Origin: DASWIG01 sp965371445
GTDB taxonomy: Bacteria; Acidobacteriota; Thermoanaerobaculia; Multivoradales; J023
Assembly (NCBI GenBank): GCA_965371445.1
Contig: CBDUYN010000004.1
Coordinates: forward strand, 68,713-132,712
DNA length: 64,000 nucleotides
Direction of reading: 5' to 3'
Positions within the stretch are counted from its first letter, which is position 1. Every line of letters begins with the position of its first letter. The position numbers were made by a program, and so were the translations under genes. This document shows, piece after piece, positions 61,600 through 64,000 of the stretch. The notes beneath the pieces are model-generated. The model made no database searches and had not been told where the DNA came from. It worked only from the letters and a program-made list of their open reading frames with translations.

Positions 61600-62618
61600 A
61601 TGCCATCGACAAGAGTTGCGCTGATCGGCTTCGGCAGGATCGGACGCAACCTCTTCCGCATCCTCTATCGAGGCTCCGACGTCGAGGTGGCGGCGATCAG
61701 CGATGTCGCCGATCACGCCTCGATCGAGTACCTGCTGCGCTTCGACACGAGCCTCGGGCGCTTCCCCGACGAGGTCGCGATCAAAAACGGCAACCTCTAC
61801 GTGATGGGACGCCAGATCCCGCTGCTCTCAGACCAGGGCCCGGAGCCGTTGCCCTGGAAGGCCCTCGGCGTCGACGTCGTCATCGAGGCGACGGCGCGCA
61901 GCCGCACGCGCGCCGAGCTCGAGCGCCATCTCGAGTGGGGCGCGAAGCGTGTCATCCTCTGCGCGCCGGCCGCCGAGCCGCCCGACATCACAGTCGTCAT
62001 GGGGGCCAACGACCAGGATCTCACGCCGGAGCACCGGATCATCTCCAACGGCTCCTGCACGTCGCAGTGTGCCGTACCGGTCTTGAAGACCCTGCAGGGG
62101 GCTTTTGGCATCGAGCGGGCCTTCCTGAGCATCGTCCACGCCTACACCAACCAGCAGCGTCTCGCCGACGTGCCGGACAAGGACAAGCGGCGGGGCCGCG
62201 CCGCGGCGCAGAACATCATCCCCCAGGAGTCCGACGCCGCCGCCCTCGTCGAACGCCTCCTGCCGGAGCTTGAGGGACGCCTCACGAGCATGGCGATGAA
62301 CGTTCCGGTCTCCGACGGCTCGGTGGTCGACCTCGTCTGCTGGCACGAGAAGGCGGTGAGCGTCGGCGCGGTCAACGAGGTGATGCGGACTGCGGCGGCG
62401 GGCCGCTGGCCGGGGATCCTGGACTACGAGACCGAGCCCATCGTCTCTTCCGACATCCTGCAGTCGACCTATTCCGGGACGTTTGACTCGCTCGCCACCA
62501 TGACCCTGGGCGAGAAGGTCTCGAAGACGCTCACCTGGTTCGACAACGGCTGGGGCTACGCCCACCGCGTGGTGGAGCTCATCGATCGCCTGAGCGAGCT
62601 CGACAAGGAGGCCACGTC

Positions 62619-62622
<4 letters not shown>
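61600..62622 (+). CDS. Glyceraldehyde-3-phosphate dehydrogenase-like protein, divergent copy
   Basis: 340 residues with the GAPDH fold: NAD loop GFGRIGRNLFR, IVHAYTNQQRLAD, RRGRAAAQNIIP and the WFDNGWGYAHRV end. The catalytic centre reads SNGSCTSQCAVP instead of SNASCTTNCLAP; Cys is kept, but the residues around it differ. Its stop overlaps the start of a canonical GAPDH by 4 nt. It may be a second subunit, use a different substrate (as Epd does), or a different cofactor: the residue at the end of strand 2 is AISDVAD rather than INDLFE. Confidence 0.85.
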
Positions 62623-63620
<998 letters not shown>

Positions 63621-63640
63621 GCATGTGCTATGGACTGGCA

Positions 63641-63658
63641 AGCCGGCTGAAGCCGGCT
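63641..63658 (+). terminator. Hairpin 21 nt after gap
   Basis: AGCCGGC-TGAA-GCCGGCT, 7-bp stem with a tetraloop. No T-run. Possibly a terminator or a REP-type element. Confidence 0.4.
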
Positions 63659-63756
63659 CCCGGAGGGAACGGTGGTACAAGGGTGGAGGATGCCGGCACC
63701 GACGAAGGCCCCCCGCCATACACTCCTCGTGGGGGTCGAGTTCGGCGCCGCTGGAA

Positions 63757-63787
63757 GGCTTTGGATTTATATCCAAAGCCGTCTTTT
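63757..63787 (+). terminator. Rho-independent terminator
   Basis: Perfect 10-bp stem GGCTTTGGAT / ATCCAAAGCC with loop TTAT, followed by GTCTTTT. A classic intrinsic terminator for the GAPDH operon. Confidence 0.7.
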
Positions 63788-63809
63788 GACGCCGGAACGG
63801 GATTCTGAA

Positions 63810-63919
63810 AAATCCAAAGCCCTTCCGGAGCCGCCGGAAGCCTTCGGACGGAAATCCAAAGCCCTTCCGGAGCCGCCGGAAGCCTTCGGACGGAAAACCA
63901 AAGCCCTTCCGGAGCCGCC
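63810..63919. repeat. Tandem 42-bp repeat (about 2.6 copies)
   Basis: Units at 63810-63851, 63852-63893 and a partial third from 63894. Each starts with a version of AAATCCAAAGCCC and contains the dyad CTTCCGG-AGCCG-CCGGAAG. The unit also carries the TCCAAAGCC half of the terminator stem upstream, so one upstream arm could pair with any of several downstream arms. The minus strand is open through it (a 14-residue repeat GGSGRALDFRPKAS), but nothing else supports a gene. Confidence 0.7.
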
Positions 63920-64000
63920 GCCTCGGTCACGGGTGGGCGGGCCCACGTCGAGGTGCCATCCAAGTCGCAAGCCCTTTGTTTTCAACGACTTGGCCACCGA

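Noticed and set aside
63810..63919. 42-bp repeats as a CRISPR array
   Set aside because: Units are directly adjacent, with no spacers and no cas genes.

Overview
High-GC chromosomal DNA (coding regions look like two-thirds G+C, judged by eye), very probably from an Acidobacteriota bacterium and plausibly a member or relative of Thermoanaerobaculia. The pointers are a VWFA-related protein of the acidobacterial type (53579-55771), an ADOP-type ABC permease (49630-52008), a DUF5916-type outer-membrane barrel remnant (22790-23351), and a BlaR1/BlaI pair. The taxonomic call is inference from family composition; no rRNA or tRNA gene was found in the window.

Layout. 1-8.8 kb: a partial SNF2 helicase with a SWIM finger, a lone receiver protein, prmC, an SDR epimerase, then a three-gene set (PaaK-like CoA ligase, a double OsmC protein, an aldehyde dehydrogenase). 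8.8-10.2 kb: a decayed LuxR/MalT regulator beside an AT-rich membrane methyltransferase. 10.2-14.8 kb: an envelope operon (lipoprotein-sorting protein, beta-barrel protein, MMPL/RND transporter). 14.9-29.4 kb is a gene graveyard with some intact islands. The intact islands are an alpha/beta hydrolase, two tandem DUF1566 secreted proteins, an EF-hand histidine kinase with its OmpR-type regulator, a secreted protein of unknown function, a lipoprotein, and an ECF sigma / membrane anti-sigma-like / TonB-C operon. The remnants are of two sigma-54 activators, a PSD-like enzyme, DUF5916, PKD and jelly-roll secreted proteins, and DsrE.

29.4-32.3 kb: a lower-GC AAA ATPase plus TOPRIM/DUF4276-like pair, overlapping an alpha/beta hydrolase (candidate defence cassette). 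32.3-34.4 kb: BlaR1-like protease with a long heptad-repeat tail, BlaI, and a recognisable BlaI operator. 34.5-38.2 kb: ANL-like protein, thiolase, CaiB/BaiF CoA-transferase. 38.2-41.2 kb: M48 protease, coiled-coil membrane protein, thioesterase. 41.2-47.1 kb, minus strand: glycosyltransferase, Na+/solute symporter with small partner, FAD oxidoreductase, NSS transporter. 47.4-49.5 kb: an unusual ACT-domain/DEAD-box helicase fusion. 49.6-64 kb: ADOP permease with an internal amber codon, NADP-isocitrate dehydrogenase, VWFA protein, M32 carboxypeptidase, cobalamin adenosyltransferase, MEMO1-family gene with an internal ochre codon, AMMECR1, HtpG, two tandem GAPDHs, and a terminal repeat array.

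A dispersed GC-rich palindromic repeat (five loci) recurs between genes and also inside coding sequences. The observations most worth following are the ACT-DEAD fusion, the AAA/TOPRIM/hydrolase cassette, the dispersed repeat that becomes protein, and the EF-hand sensor kinase.
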